Assembly: GCA_937976375.1 (NCBI GenBank)
Contig: CALJRU010000069.1
Coordinates: forward strand, 1 to 37,862
DNA from: an uncultured Peptococcaceae bacterium
GTDB taxonomy: Bacteria; Bacillota; Peptococcia; Peptococcales; Peptococcaceae
DNA length: 37,862 nucleotides
Reading direction: 5' to 3'
Shown in pieces: positions 17,601 through 25,173 of the stretch; the stretch's first letter is position 1, and the number at the start of each line of letters is the position of its first letter. Made by a program: the position numbers and the translations under genes. Under the pieces are notes generated by a model. That model saw only the letters and a list, made by a program, of their open reading frames with translations, did not search any database and was not told the DNA's origin.

Positions 17601-18557
17601 GTAAACATCTTTAGATTCCTGTCCATCTGGACTGCCCATTTGCGGAAACCCTAAAATAGCACCGCCCGTGCTTTCAGCAGAGTTACCTGAAATTGTACCG
17701 CCAGTCATCGTAAAGGTCGCTTCGCTAGCACTTATCGCATTTGGATCACTACCACTAATCGGTTCATAATCAGCTAGATAAATTGCGCCAGCGTATACGC
17801 CTCCATTAGCACCCTCTACACTTTTTGCACGATTATTAGAGATCTGCCCTCCATTCATGGTCATTTTCGAACCAATCAGAGCAACCCCACCACCACGATT
17901 TGCCTCACAACCCGTAATCGTTCCACCATTCATGGTAAACGTACTTTGATTGGCAAGAAACACTGCACCGCCATAGTGAGCACCTTTTATTCTCATATTC
18001 TGAATCATTGCACCTTCGTTCATTGTCAACTGCAACTTATTCCATCCGCTGATAGCACCACCCATTTGACTAACGCAGTCATTTTGCAAAATGCAGCCTT
18101 CATTTAAGGTCAGCGAACTTGGATAATCTGACCAGATCATTGCACGACCATTAGTGGTACTCGTATTTTCTGAAGCGACTCCACCATCAATTGTGATATG
18201 TTCCAATGTCAAATTGGCTCCCTCAATTAGTTCAATCACACTGCCAGTCTTACGCACCACTTTTGCGCTTCCATAGTTTTCTAAACTCCATGTTTCAGTT
18301 CCTGACACGGTCACAGTTCCTGTTACATAAATAGTTCCATTCACGGCCAATAATTCTTTTGCTTTTGCAAATGTTTCAACGGCTTGTTCTTCATTAGAAC
18401 CATTATTATTATCATCACCCTTAACACCATCTAAATAGACAACATTCGCTGTACCTGTTGGGATTTCACTTTCCCCAGTTCCAGCAAACGCATTTACTGG
18501 CAATAATTGCAACAGCATACACACACTGAGTAGTACTGCCAAAAAACGAGTTTTCAT
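14673..18557 (-). CDS. Large secreted surface protein: right-handed beta-helix plus SLH anchor
   Basis: 1294 residues; start behind GGGAGGAG. A signal peptide ends at about NAFA/GTG (residue 26). Residues ~100-480 are a parallel beta-helix: repeated turns of the form FTMNGGTISGN with GGGVxI/GGAI, as in polymorphic outer-surface and adhesin-like passenger domains. A middle region holds a domain starting ITIYMGSDGYAGTV (about residue 650) that also occurs in the upstream paralogue. A Pro/Asp-rich linker leads to SLH modules at about 1040-1210 (ITRAEVATIFYRLL, ITRAEFAAMAVRFF, ISRAEACSIINRTL) that bind secondary cell-wall polymer. It is the distal gene of the zinc-ribbon/SLH operon, 48 nt after its paralogue. 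Probable role: adhesion or surface display; ligand unknown. Confidence 0.9.
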   Translation of the reverse strand: MKTRFLAVLLSVCMLLQLLPVNAFAGTGESEIPTGTANVVYLDGVKGDDNNNGSNEEQAVETFAKAKELLAVNGTIYVTGTVTVSGTETWSLENYGSAKVVRKTGSVIELIEGANLTLEHITIDGGVASENTSTTNGRAMIWSDYPSSLTLNEGCILQNDCVSQMGGAISGWNKLQLTMNEGAMIQNMRIKGAHYGGAVFLANQSTFTMNGGTITGCEANRGGGVALIGSKMTMNGGQISNNRAKSVEGANGGVYAGAIYLADYEPISGSDPNAISASEATFTMTGGTISGNSAESTGGAILGFPQMGSPDGQESKDVYISIQGGTITDNASESGNGGGIAMYYNKSHLDISGGSIEDNRCAKYGGGVFIQYVTDAKFSGGNISSNSAKTGGGVAIYGAKSNPSKFAMSDGMISQNKAETDSGGGVYLHDYCEFTMSEGSIVNNEVKGNGSGGGLYLCGNSTTKITGGNISKNKTESHLKYKNEESSWIPYNATYSNGIMVASQAVLKIGGTAEINPDDDITITVANSSDSTFYSYIQVISPEWNNGGQDVSVTSYSGSSPKYTVENVSLTAAGTQLVSYNTEDGSVTEAYVEAAENAERTRLFVPSAAMLEANPNLAIGQSKILNTNSMNNFMTYIPAPISIKPADITIYMGSDGYAGTVVDNDGNTVSGDAVKENGFPEPGFVVTLPQSLEEQLEADGNDITDLTLQYKNSDNTIASVWKFEKYGGGDHNVYRIKPTETTNTTPVRMTFTPLNGGDPIDSDDFDFTTALYEQLQMKIYGEGVEEGKVTVAYGENEYAITTGTATLTVRGTSDASDDEQYGQVTTDAANIAKGDSGVVAEADTIYTINGSKVQVGQDDEVALLFDDILEDNNITGVTNTELLTEKADQVLAAMDVNNLTGTGERQYEAKYLDLVDRSNGNAWLAADKSITVYWPLPEGTDKNTKFELLHYPGMHREMGISTIKENIDSCQVERVTIKDITDTHIVFDVQPYQEDSNGNVTGGFSPYVLVWEDESSDGGDDGEDTPSTPVTPPDGDDTPDLNTEDHFSYIVGYPEDYRTGEPSDDEDLWPVKPQGNITRAEVATIFYRLLKDDVRAEHWTKSNDFTDVEADDWYNTPVSTLSAMGIITGYEDGSFKPNAPITRAEFAAMAVRFFEEDSAIYEEGTFNDIAGSEWFADAVQAAKDHSIIGGYPDGSFQPNKNISRAEACSIINRTLDRIPDADHLLPEDLMKNWPDNNPGDWYYADMQEATNGHEYEWITDDGKTVENWTGDREEIDWAKVEEELEAMHGGQTIK
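14691..15104 (-). repeat. Exact 414-bp repeat, copy 1 (SLH-coding 3' end)
   Basis: Identical on my reading to 18615-19028 at offset 3924. Identity stops at 15105/19029, beyond which the two genes stay similar but with many silent differences. Confidence 0.9.
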
Positions 18558-18605
18558 ATTCTCCTCCCTTGTTCAGTTATCCAAATATCCAAACATGTAA
18601 TTTTC

Positions 18606-21600
18606 TTATTTTTCACCATGCATTGCTTCCAGTTCTTCTTCCACCTTAGCCCAGTCGATCTCTTCACGGTCACCTGTCCAGTTTTCAACGGTCTTTCCAT
18701 CATCGGTGATCCATTCGTATTCGTGGCCATTGGTGGCTTCCTGCATATCGGCATAGTACCAATCGCCAGGATTGTTATCCGGCCAATTTTTCATGAGATC
18801 TTCTGGCAGCAGGTGATCGGCATCAGGGATACGGTCCAGCGTGCGGTTGATGATGGAGCAGGCTTCTGCTCGGCTGATATTTTTATTTGGCTGGAAACTG
18901 CCGTCTGGGTAGCCCCCGATAATGCTGTGGTCTTTTGCAGCTTGTACCGCATCGGCAAACCACTCACTGCCTGCGATATCGTTGAAGGTGCCTTCTTCGT
19001 AGATGGCACTGTCTTCTTCAAAGAAACGTACTGCCATAGCGGCAAATTCAGCACGGGTGATTGGCGCATTTGGCTTGAAGCTGCCATCTTCGTAGCCGGT
19101 AATGATGCCCATGGCATTAAGCGTGGATACCGTGGTGTTGTACCAGTCGCCGGCTTCTACATCGGTGAAATCGTTGCTCTTGGTCCAGTATTCAGCACGC
19201 ACATCGTCTTTCAGCAAGCGATAGAATATCGTCGCTACTTCGGCGCGGGTGATGGCCTTTTCAGGTTTCACCATGCCGTCCTCGTAACCAACAACGTAAG
19301 AGAAATGGTCGGTGGTATTCAGATCTGGGGTGTCGTCACCATCCGGTGGTGTCACTGGTGTACTTGGTGTATCTTCTCCACCATCGCCGCTCTCATCCTC
19401 CCATACGAGAACGTATGGTGAGAAGCCGCCACTGCCGTTGTTGTATGGCTGCACGTCGAAAACAATGTGATCGCCTTCCACTGTGCTTTGAATTTCTTCC
19501 GGCGTGTAATTATCGGCTGTCAATTTATTGGTAATATCCGTTGGACTCATGCTGCGATGCAGATCTTGGAAATGCAAAAGTGTAAAGTCAGCGTCGGCAT
19601 CTGCACCCTCTGGCAATGGCCAGTAAACGGTTACTGCCTTGTTGGCTGCAACCCAGGCATTGCCGTTGTGCGTATCGACAAGATCCAGATATTTATACTC
19701 GTACTGACGATTTTCATCGCCATCGCCAAGAGTGTCGTCTACTTTTGCTTTCAGCAGATCGGTGTAGGTTGCATTTTCATCTCCGGCATTGCTATCGATG
19801 ATGTTATCAAAGAGGAGAGAAATTCCAGTGGTATCATCTACCTGTACCTCTGATCCATTGATGGTATAGGTCGTACCTTCTGGTGCAGTGATCCCTAGTT
19901 GATCTTTTGTTGCTGTAAAAGAATCTTTTTCGTTAACGGGCGCTGTCTGAACCGCACTAGTTGTCCCGCGCACAGTAAGCGTGCCGTCTTGAATAGCAAT
20001 ATCATAGGTTTTGTCATCGTTATCTATGCCATCGCCATCTTCATCGTACACAAAATTTACCTTATGTTCTTCAATACCCTCCCCATAAACTTTCATGGTA
20101 AGGGTTTCATTGATGTACTTTGCTACATCAAAGTTGTCATTCGTTACGGTTTCTGTTTGTTCGTCATCCAATGTTCTGGTAAACTGCATCCGCACAGATC
20201 GTGTCTCAGTGTCACCGTATGGTACAATGCGATACACGTTATGATCGCCTTCTCCATATTTTTCAAATTTCCACTGGTAGGTCGTTCCTTCATCCTTGTA
20301 TTGTAGGTAGAGATTAGCAATGCTCAAGTCCTTTAATGCTTCTGGCAAGGTGATCAAAAATCCCGGTTCTGGGAAGCCATTCTTTTTGATCTGATCAGAA
20401 CCCGTAATAAGTTGACCATCTGCATCTACGGTACCTTCATAACCATCGCCGCCCATGTAAATAGTGACACGGGCTGGCTGGATAGAGATTCTTTCATCTT
20501 TGGCTACCTGCCACATAAAATATTGTTCCGTATTTCCTGGATCGGCCAACCGTTTCAAATAATAACCTTCTTGAACAGCATCTTCATTTCCTAAAACAAA
20601 CACAGATTGTGCTGGTTTATCATTGTTCGTCTTAAAGCCTGTGATATAGTTATCACCCAGCGTTGGTTTTTGAAGGGTCTGCCAATTGTCACTACTAACT
20701 GTATAAACGGTTGTTTTTCCGCTTGCGATACCATCAATATTGAGCGGAATATTGCCGCCAGCCTCAGTTCCATCATAGTTTTTTCCAGCATTAATTGCCG
20801 GAAGGTATAATTTTGCCTCATTTGCAGTCCAATGACCATCAACATAAGTACGACTCATGAAGGCCATATTACTGTCTGAAACGCAAACATTTCCATGAAT
20901 TCTGTTTAAGTAAACATTATAATCCGCAATAAAAGTATCATTTTCGCTGGTAAGGACCGTATTTTCAAGTTTATCTTCTGAATCTTTATATCCATAACCA
21001 ATTTGATAATAGTTTTTGAAATGAATCGTGCTATTTTCTGTAGTCATTGATCCATAGACATAGGTATATCCATTTGCAATCCATGTGCTATTTTCTGACA
21101 TTGCAACATTAGCTTTCAAGCTTGTGCTTGAGTTTCTTGTTTCAACTTGGCTGTTGCCTGTAATGGTTAAATTATTGGTAGAGTAGAACGGATTCTGGGT
21201 AGAACTAAAAAGATTTAATTCATCAGAATCAATCAAGATATCCGATCCATCTTTCACATTTAAATTATGGATTTTATAGAAATAGCCGAATATTGTATCC
21301 TTAGAATTGCTAATGGTTACATTAGATTCGTATGGACCATCTGTATCACTATACAAGTTAGCATTGCCTCGAACATAGCCGATATTGGCATCTTCAACCC
21401 AAACATTTGCGTTACCAGTTATTATCCCGTTGTAATTAGAGGAATCCAATATAATATATTGTACATCCCCTTTTAACATCTTCACTAACACATTACCATT
21501 TATTACATCTTGCCCATTATAATTTCCTTCTGTATCCTCATGACCTGTTGTAATACCACCATTAATAAATCCTTCATACACATTGTTGTAGATTATCTCC

Positions 21601-22826
21601 ACTGCATTCTCTTCACGAGTCTCATTTAAAACTTGACTGAAAGACCCCAAATCATTATACGATGGACTATAATCACCGGTTCCGATAATGTCATCTATTA
21701 ATGTTCCTTTACCACTATGAGCATCAACAGTTATTTTAATAGTGCCATGTACAATATCCGAAATACCAGCACCATACATCGTCGCTGTATTATCCCCACG
21801 AGCATTAAAATTAACTCCAGAATAAATCATTACCTGAACGTTTCCTACTTCCGAGAAAAATGAACCGCCGTGACTCGCAGTTGCATATCCAGCTTTCACG
21901 ATATAATCGGAAGCATTTTCCTGTCCAAGAATAACATTTGCTGTTCCGACAACTTTAGCATTAGAGGAATATTGCATATCGCATCTTTGGTTATATCCAC
22001 CACCAAACACACTGCCAAAAGTGCCCACATTAACTGTCACATTGGTGTCTTTTGCAACCTGTGCAGTAGCAGTTGGATCATACTTTCCTGTATTTGTGTT
22101 GTCTCCAAAATGACCTCCGCCATACAAGTTACCCACCCATACATTACTTCCATCAATCAGAATGTTGGTGTCACCGCTTACATCACTGTTATAACCACCG
22201 CCAAAAATCCATTCTGCTTGAAAATCTCCTCGGATGATTAAGTTGGTATCACCATTGACGTCATTACCTGTATATCCACCGCCAAAAAGATAATCAATTC
22301 GACCTTTCACATCATAATAAGAGATCGTCTTATCTGAGATGCTAAATCGTTCTGTTGTTTCAAAAGTATGCCCATTTGCATATATTTTTAAAGACAATTT
22401 AGCACTAACATTATCTAACGTAATATCCCCTACAATATTCGAACCAACGCTCGAAAACTCAAACTTATTTTCATCGGTGCTTTTGAGCGTAATTTTTTTG
22501 TCGGCAACACCCACAAATGAAACGCCAGAAATATCCTGGGTAATTTCTATAACAGCCTCTGTTTCTTTAGAACTCGTTATGCTCTGTATTGCTGTATTAA
22601 AGCTGTCTGCATCTGATACTTGATAGGTAGTTGTATTTCTAACATTATCGGTGTCAGTCGATGTATCATTCTGATAACACGCTTCTGTATGTGTGTGGTT
22701 CGTTCCTTCTTCCATACCACAGATTGGACTTTCTGTAGTCGAATCAGCAAAAGCATTTACTGGCATGATGGTTGTTAATAGACAAACCATCACTATAAAT
22801 GCAACCCATTTTTTTACTTTACTCAT
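18606..22826 (-). CDS. Large secreted surface protein: GGGY-repeat solenoid plus SLH anchor
   Basis: 1406 residues; start behind AAAGGAG. The signal peptide ends near MPVNAFA (residue ~27). A CGMEEGTNHTHTEACY segment follows, a Cys/His motif seen in many Clostridia surface proteins. Residues ~190-330 contain turns of the type FGGGYNSDVSGDTNI and YGGGHFGD, consistent with a beta-solenoid, and further beta-rich repeats run to ~750. From about residue 800 it parallels the downstream paralogue: the VTIYMGGDGYEGTV domain, a Thr/Pro/Asp linker, three SLH modules (about 1150-1325) and an identical-looking C-terminal tail. The final ~138 codons match the paralogue base for base. The N-terminal half is AT-richer than the anchor. 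Confidence 0.9.
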   Translation of the reverse strand: MSKVKKWVAFIVMVCLLTTIMPVNAFADSTTESPICGMEEGTNHTHTEACYQNDTSTDTDNVRNTTTYQVSDADSFNTAIQSITSSKETEAVIEITQDISGVSFVGVADKKITLKSTDENKFEFSSVGSNIVGDITLDNVSAKLSLKIYANGHTFETTERFSISDKTISYYDVKGRIDYLFGGGYTGNDVNGDTNLIIRGDFQAEWIFGGGYNSDVSGDTNILIDGSNVWVGNLYGGGHFGDNTNTGKYDPTATAQVAKDTNVTVNVGTFGSVFGGGYNQRCDMQYSSNAKVVGTANVILGQENASDYIVKAGYATASHGGSFFSEVGNVQVMIYSGVNFNARGDNTATMYGAGISDIVHGTIKITVDAHSGKGTLIDDIIGTGDYSPSYNDLGSFSQVLNETREENAVEIIYNNVYEGFINGGITTGHEDTEGNYNGQDVINGNVLVKMLKGDVQYIILDSSNYNGIITGNANVWVEDANIGYVRGNANLYSDTDGPYESNVTISNSKDTIFGYFYKIHNLNVKDGSDILIDSDELNLFSSTQNPFYSTNNLTITGNSQVETRNSSTSLKANVAMSENSTWIANGYTYVYGSMTTENSTIHFKNYYQIGYGYKDSEDKLENTVLTSENDTFIADYNVYLNRIHGNVCVSDSNMAFMSRTYVDGHWTANEAKLYLPAINAGKNYDGTEAGGNIPLNIDGIASGKTTVYTVSSDNWQTLQKPTLGDNYITGFKTNNDKPAQSVFVLGNEDAVQEGYYLKRLADPGNTEQYFMWQVAKDERISIQPARVTIYMGGDGYEGTVDADGQLITGSDQIKKNGFPEPGFLITLPEALKDLSIANLYLQYKDEGTTYQWKFEKYGEGDHNVYRIVPYGDTETRSVRMQFTRTLDDEQTETVTNDNFDVAKYINETLTMKVYGEGIEEHKVNFVYDEDGDGIDNDDKTYDIAIQDGTLTVRGTTSAVQTAPVNEKDSFTATKDQLGITAPEGTTYTINGSEVQVDDTTGISLLFDNIIDSNAGDENATYTDLLKAKVDDTLGDGDENRQYEYKYLDLVDTHNGNAWVAANKAVTVYWPLPEGADADADFTLLHFQDLHRSMSPTDITNKLTADNYTPEEIQSTVEGDHIVFDVQPYNNGSGGFSPYVLVWEDESGDGGEDTPSTPVTPPDGDDTPDLNTTDHFSYVVGYEDGMVKPEKAITRAEVATIFYRLLKDDVRAEYWTKSNDFTDVEAGDWYNTTVSTLNAMGIITGYEDGSFKPNAPITRAEFAAMAVRFFEEDSAIYEEGTFNDIAGSEWFADAVQAAKDHSIIGGYPDGSFQPNKNISRAEACSIINRTLDRIPDADHLLPEDLMKNWPDNNPGDWYYADMQEATNGHEYEWITDDGKTVENWTGDREEIDWAKVEEELEAMHGEK
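18615..19028 (-). repeat. Exact 414-bp repeat, copy 2 (SLH-coding 3' end)
   Basis: Partner of 14691-15104 in the same orientation. Direct repeats of this length 3.9 kb apart could recombine and delete or fuse the two surface-protein genes. Confidence 0.9.
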
Positions 22827-22850
22827 ATAGACTCTCCTTTAAATTTCCCC

Positions 22851-23930
22851 TTAGCTTCTTCCCCGTTTTCCTGCACACACCGGACAACCGCAATGTTGGC
22901 TGCCGGTGCGGCTGTAGATGACAGCCTGCCATTCGTGGCCTGCGCTGCAGCGCCACCAGACACGTTTTCTGCTGCCTGGGGTGACATCCTGCGGGGTGAG
23001 GCTGCCATTTTTGGTGGGATGCCATTCCTTGGCGACGGCGGGCTCCAGCGTGGCGAGGTCGTTGAAACCTGGCAGCACTTTCTTATTGGCACAGTAGGGG
23101 CAGCCGCCGCCGCGCTGGGTGCGGCTGGCGATGACTGCCTGGTAGTCGTGGCCTTTGTCACAGCGCCACCAGACTTTGCGATTGCTGGCTGGGGCGACGT
23201 GTTCCGGCGTGAGGGCGCCGTTTTTTGTGGGGTGCCACTGGCGCACAATGTCAGGGTATTGACTGGCCAGATCGTTGTCACCTGGAACAACGATTTTTCC
23301 TGCACAAATAGGGCAGCCGCTACCATTGACACGGCTGGCAACGCTGGCTTGCCATTCATGGCCCCTGTCGCATTGCCACCAGACTTTGCGGCGGGTGCCG
23401 GGGACGACATCGGCTGGCGTTAGAGTGCCATTTTTGGTGGGATGCCACTGGCGCGCCAGATCTGGGTAGAGACTGGCGAGATCATTGTCACCGGCTTGCA
23501 CTTGTTTGTTGGCGCAGATCGGGCAGCCAGCACCATTGACGCGGGATTTTATTTGTGCCTGCCATTCGTGCCCCTGCTCACAGCGCCACCAAACGATGCG
23601 ATGGCTGCCGGGCAGTACGTGGTCAGGGGTAAGGCTGCCGTTTTTTGTAGGATGCCACTGGCTGGCGACCAGCGGGTATTGGGTGGCCAGATCATTTTCT
23701 CCCGGAATGGCATAGCGTCCTGAGCAGTAAGGACAGCCGCTGCCACTGCCAGTCCTGGTATGAACAGCTGCCTGCCAATGGTGCCCATTAGCGCAGCGCC
23801 ACCAGACATGCTTTTTGCTGCCGTAAGAAATAGTGTCCGGCGTAAGGGGCTGGTTGCGCACTGGGTCCCACTCCGCTAAAAGTGCCTCTTTGTTCGTACG
23901 TTGGCAAAACGCTGCCAATGTTTCTCGCAT
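22851..23930 (-). CDS. Five-repeat zinc-ribbon protein (DUF4379 type)
   Basis: 359 residues made almost wholly of five tandem ~68-residue units. Each has the order W..C..GH.W......R....GCP.C, giving one Cys, one His and a C-x2-C pair as zinc ligands, then a linker of the form NDLA..YP..A..WHPTKNG.LTP. This is the probable zinc-ribbon family PF14311. The start follows GAGGTGAG. There is no signal peptide, so it is cytoplasmic, and repeated zinc ribbons suggest nucleic-acid binding. Its stop lies 24 nt before the first SLH gene, so it is the leading gene of the surface-protein operon and the first gene downstream of the inverted-repeat switch. It may regulate or accompany surface-protein expression; this is inference. 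Confidence 0.85.
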   Translation of the reverse strand: MRETLAAFCQRTNKEALLAEWDPVRNQPLTPDTISYGSKKHVWWRCANGHHWQAAVHTRTGSGSGCPYCSGRYAIPGENDLATQYPLVASQWHPTKNGSLTPDHVLPGSHRIVWWRCEQGHEWQAQIKSRVNGAGCPICANKQVQAGDNDLASLYPDLARQWHPTKNGTLTPADVVPGTRRKVWWQCDRGHEWQASVASRVNGSGCPICAGKIVVPGDNDLASQYPDIVRQWHPTKNGALTPEHVAPASNRKVWWRCDKGHDYQAVIASRTQRGGGCPYCANKKVLPGFNDLATLEPAVAKEWHPTKNGSLTPQDVTPGSRKRVWWRCSAGHEWQAVIYSRTGSQHCGCPVCAGKRGRS

Positions 23931-23959
23931 GATACGCTCTCACCTCTTCCACAACACAA

Positions 23960-23999
23960 AAAGCCCTCGCACAAAATCAACATTTTGTGCGAGGGCTTT
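23960..23999 (-). terminator. Terminator hairpin built around the left inverted repeat
   Basis: Arms 23960-23977 and 23982-23999 are perfectly complementary (18 bp, GC-rich base) around a 4-nt loop, followed on the minus strand by TTTTT. It lies 30 nt before the zinc-ribbon start codon, so in this orientation leftward transcription should stop ahead of the surface operon. The central 18 bases are the left inverted repeat; the outer arm lies outside and the inner arm inside the putative invertible segment. Confidence 0.8.
23971..23988. repeat. Left inverted repeat (IRL) of a putative invertible segment
   Basis: 18 bp, ACAAAATCAACATTTTGT; it is the exact reverse complement of 24243-24260. Each copy is itself two 7-bp arms around a 4-bp asymmetric core (CAAC/GTTG), the shape of a tyrosine-recombinase core site. 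Confidence 0.85.
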
Positions 24000-24097
24000 C
24001 CTTCGGCATCCTTTCTCTGTTAACTTTTAGTGTGATAAATGAACTCAAGCAAGCATAGATGATCGTGAATGGTGTCCAAGTTATCCTTTTCTACATA

Positions 24098-24126
24098 ATT
24101 ATACGCATCAATAAAAGGGGTCTTAA
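24098..24126 (-). promoter_or_regulatory. Possible leftward promoter inside the switch
   Basis: Minus strand TTAAGA (24126-24121), 17-nt spacer, TATAAT (24103-24098). It reads straight into the terminator at 23999-23960 in the present orientation. Confidence 0.4.
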
Positions 24127-24145
24127 CCGTCGTTCGCAAGGCCCC
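24117..24145 (+). terminator. Small hairpin inside the switch
   Basis: GGGGTCTT (24117-24124) pairs with AAGGCCCC (24138-24145) with one wobble, followed by a T-rich tract. It may insulate the rightward promoter; a weak terminator at best. Confidence 0.4.
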
Positions 24146-24176
24146 TGTTTGTTGTACGCAAAATTTCAATCACAGA

Positions 24177-24206
24177 TTGCGCGCGGCTATATTCTCATGC
24201 TATAAT
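24177..24206 (+). promoter_or_regulatory. Rightward extended -10 promoter inside the switch
   Basis: TTGCGC (24177-24182), 18-nt spacer, TGC-TATAAT (24198-24206). In this orientation it transcribes antisense into the 3' end of the recombinase gene; when inverted it would drive the surface operon. Confidence 0.55.
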
Positions 24207-24242
24207 CACTATGAATGATTATCGTAAGCGTCTGCTTTCGTA

Positions 24243-24260
24243 ACAAAATGTTGATTTTGT
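24243..24260. repeat. Right inverted repeat (IRR) of a putative invertible segment
   Basis: 18 bp, ACAAAATGTTGATTTTGT, exact reverse complement of IRL. The recombinase stop codon (24262-24260) touches its outer edge, so inversion would leave the recombinase coding sequence intact. Confidence 0.85.
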
Positions 24261-25105
24261 TATAAGATGAGACGCAGGCTTTCCAACTGTCGCAGGCAAT
24301 TTCTGCCTGGCACGGCTAAGTAGAGCCGTGTGGTTTCAATGGACGAATGGCCGAGCAGGTCGGCGAGACGTGCAATATCATGGTTGTGCGCATAGAATTC
24401 AGTGGCAAAGAGATGGCGCAGGTTGTGGGGAAAGACTTTTCCCGGCGCAACGCCGCTGCACTTGGCAAGCTGTTTCATGGCTGCCCAGATTTTGAAACGT
24501 GAGATGGATTTTCCACCAGTGGTGATAAAAATTTCGCCGCTGGTGATTTTTTTTGCGCGTGCATAGGCTTGCAGTTTACGGCTTAATTTGTGCGGAATAA
24601 GAATGGTGCGGATTTTCCCTTTTAAGCGAATGTCTGCACGTCCATTCTGCACCGCTTCCACCGTGATCGCCGACAGTTCAGAGACACGGATGCCTGTGGC
24701 ACCGAGGGTTTCGATGATGAGCCCCAGCTGCCGTTGTCCGCTGCTGTAAGCTGTACGCAGAAGGCGCATGTATTCGTCACGGCTGAGCGCGCGCTCATCG
24801 TCGCGAAAGAGCCGCCGCTGCACACGCAGGTAGTGCACGCGGAACTGGTCCCAACCACGAAAATGCAAGTAACTGTGGACCGCTGCCAGCATGGCATTGA
24901 TGGTAACCGGCGCATAGCCCAGATCGAGAAGATGTTCTTTCCACTGTCCAACAACGGCTTTATCAACCTGAGCACCACCCAGCCACTTGACAAAAGTACG
25001 AAGACTGCGCAAATAATTGTCCACAGTGCCAACGCTGCGTTCTTCCATTTGTAGATAATTTGCATAGGCGGCAAGGGAGGAATGTGTGATGGTGGTTGAT
25101 GACAT
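24260..25105 (-). CDS. Tyrosine recombinase (XerC-like), likely invertase of the adjacent switch
   Basis: 281 residues. Residues 7-85 form a SAM-like N-terminal core-binding domain (SVGTVDNYLRSLRTFVKWL). The catalytic domain carries all expected residues: Arg140 in GATGIR, a beta-hairpin lysine (Lys164), His227-x-x-Arg230 (HNLR), His253 in LGHSS and the nucleophile Tyr262 in TRLYL. The start follows TTGGAGG, and TATAAT lies about 20 nt upstream of it. The stop codon ends inside the right inverted repeat. Lone recombinases beside short inverted repeats in Bacillota commonly invert promoters (RecV of Clostridioides difficile is the known model). I infer the same here. There is no other phage or transposon gene nearby. 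Confidence 0.9.
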   Translation of the reverse strand: MSSTTITHSSLAAYANYLQMEERSVGTVDNYLRSLRTFVKWLGGAQVDKAVVGQWKEHLLDLGYAPVTINAMLAAVHSYLHFRGWDQFRVHYLRVQRRLFRDDERALSRDEYMRLLRTAYSSGQRQLGLIIETLGATGIRVSELSAITVEAVQNGRADIRLKGKIRTILIPHKLSRKLQAYARAKKITSGEIFITTGGKSISRFKIWAAMKQLAKCSGVAPGKVFPHNLRHLFATEFYAHNHDIARLADLLGHSSIETTRLYLAVPGRNCLRQLESLRLIL

Positions 25106-25173
25106 GTAAAGACCTCCAAATTTTTCTTTCTATTATACCGTATCCGCTTCCTGCCATTACAAAAATCCTCAGT

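Larger units (their letters stand above)
23971..24260. promoter_or_regulatory. Putative invertible promoter/terminator switch
   Basis: A ~254-bp non-coding interior between exact inverted repeats, next to a tyrosine recombinase gene. It contains a rightward extended -10 promoter (24177-24206), a possible leftward promoter (24098-24126) and a small hairpin (24117-24145). In the orientation shown, the terminator at 23960-23999 is intact and the strongest promoter points away from the surface operon: predicted OFF. After inversion the terminator arms would be separated and the strong promoter would face the zinc-ribbon/SLH genes with a ~90-nt leader: predicted ON. Confidence 0.65.

Noticed and set aside
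16980..18260. CRISPR-like periodicity in the beta-helix gene
   Set aside because: The repeats are imperfect, in coding frame, and reflect protein turns of the FTMNGG type. There are no uniform spacers and no cas genes.
18618..19421. Long plus-strand frames opposite the SLH genes (also 14646-15545)
   Set aside because: They are antisense shadows of SLH-coding sequence; the two copies resemble each other only because the underlying repeat is duplicated.
24022..24170. About 49-codon minus-strand frame inside the putative invertible segment (TTG start)
   Set aside because: No Shine-Dalgarno, no recognisable protein, and it would have to be read through promoter and hairpin sequences. It may be a remnant, but I cannot support it as a gene.
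24260..25105. Recombinase as part of a prophage or integrative element
   Set aside because: No phage, conjugation or excisionase genes nearby, and no att-like repeats at a distance; the local inverted repeats fit a switch better.
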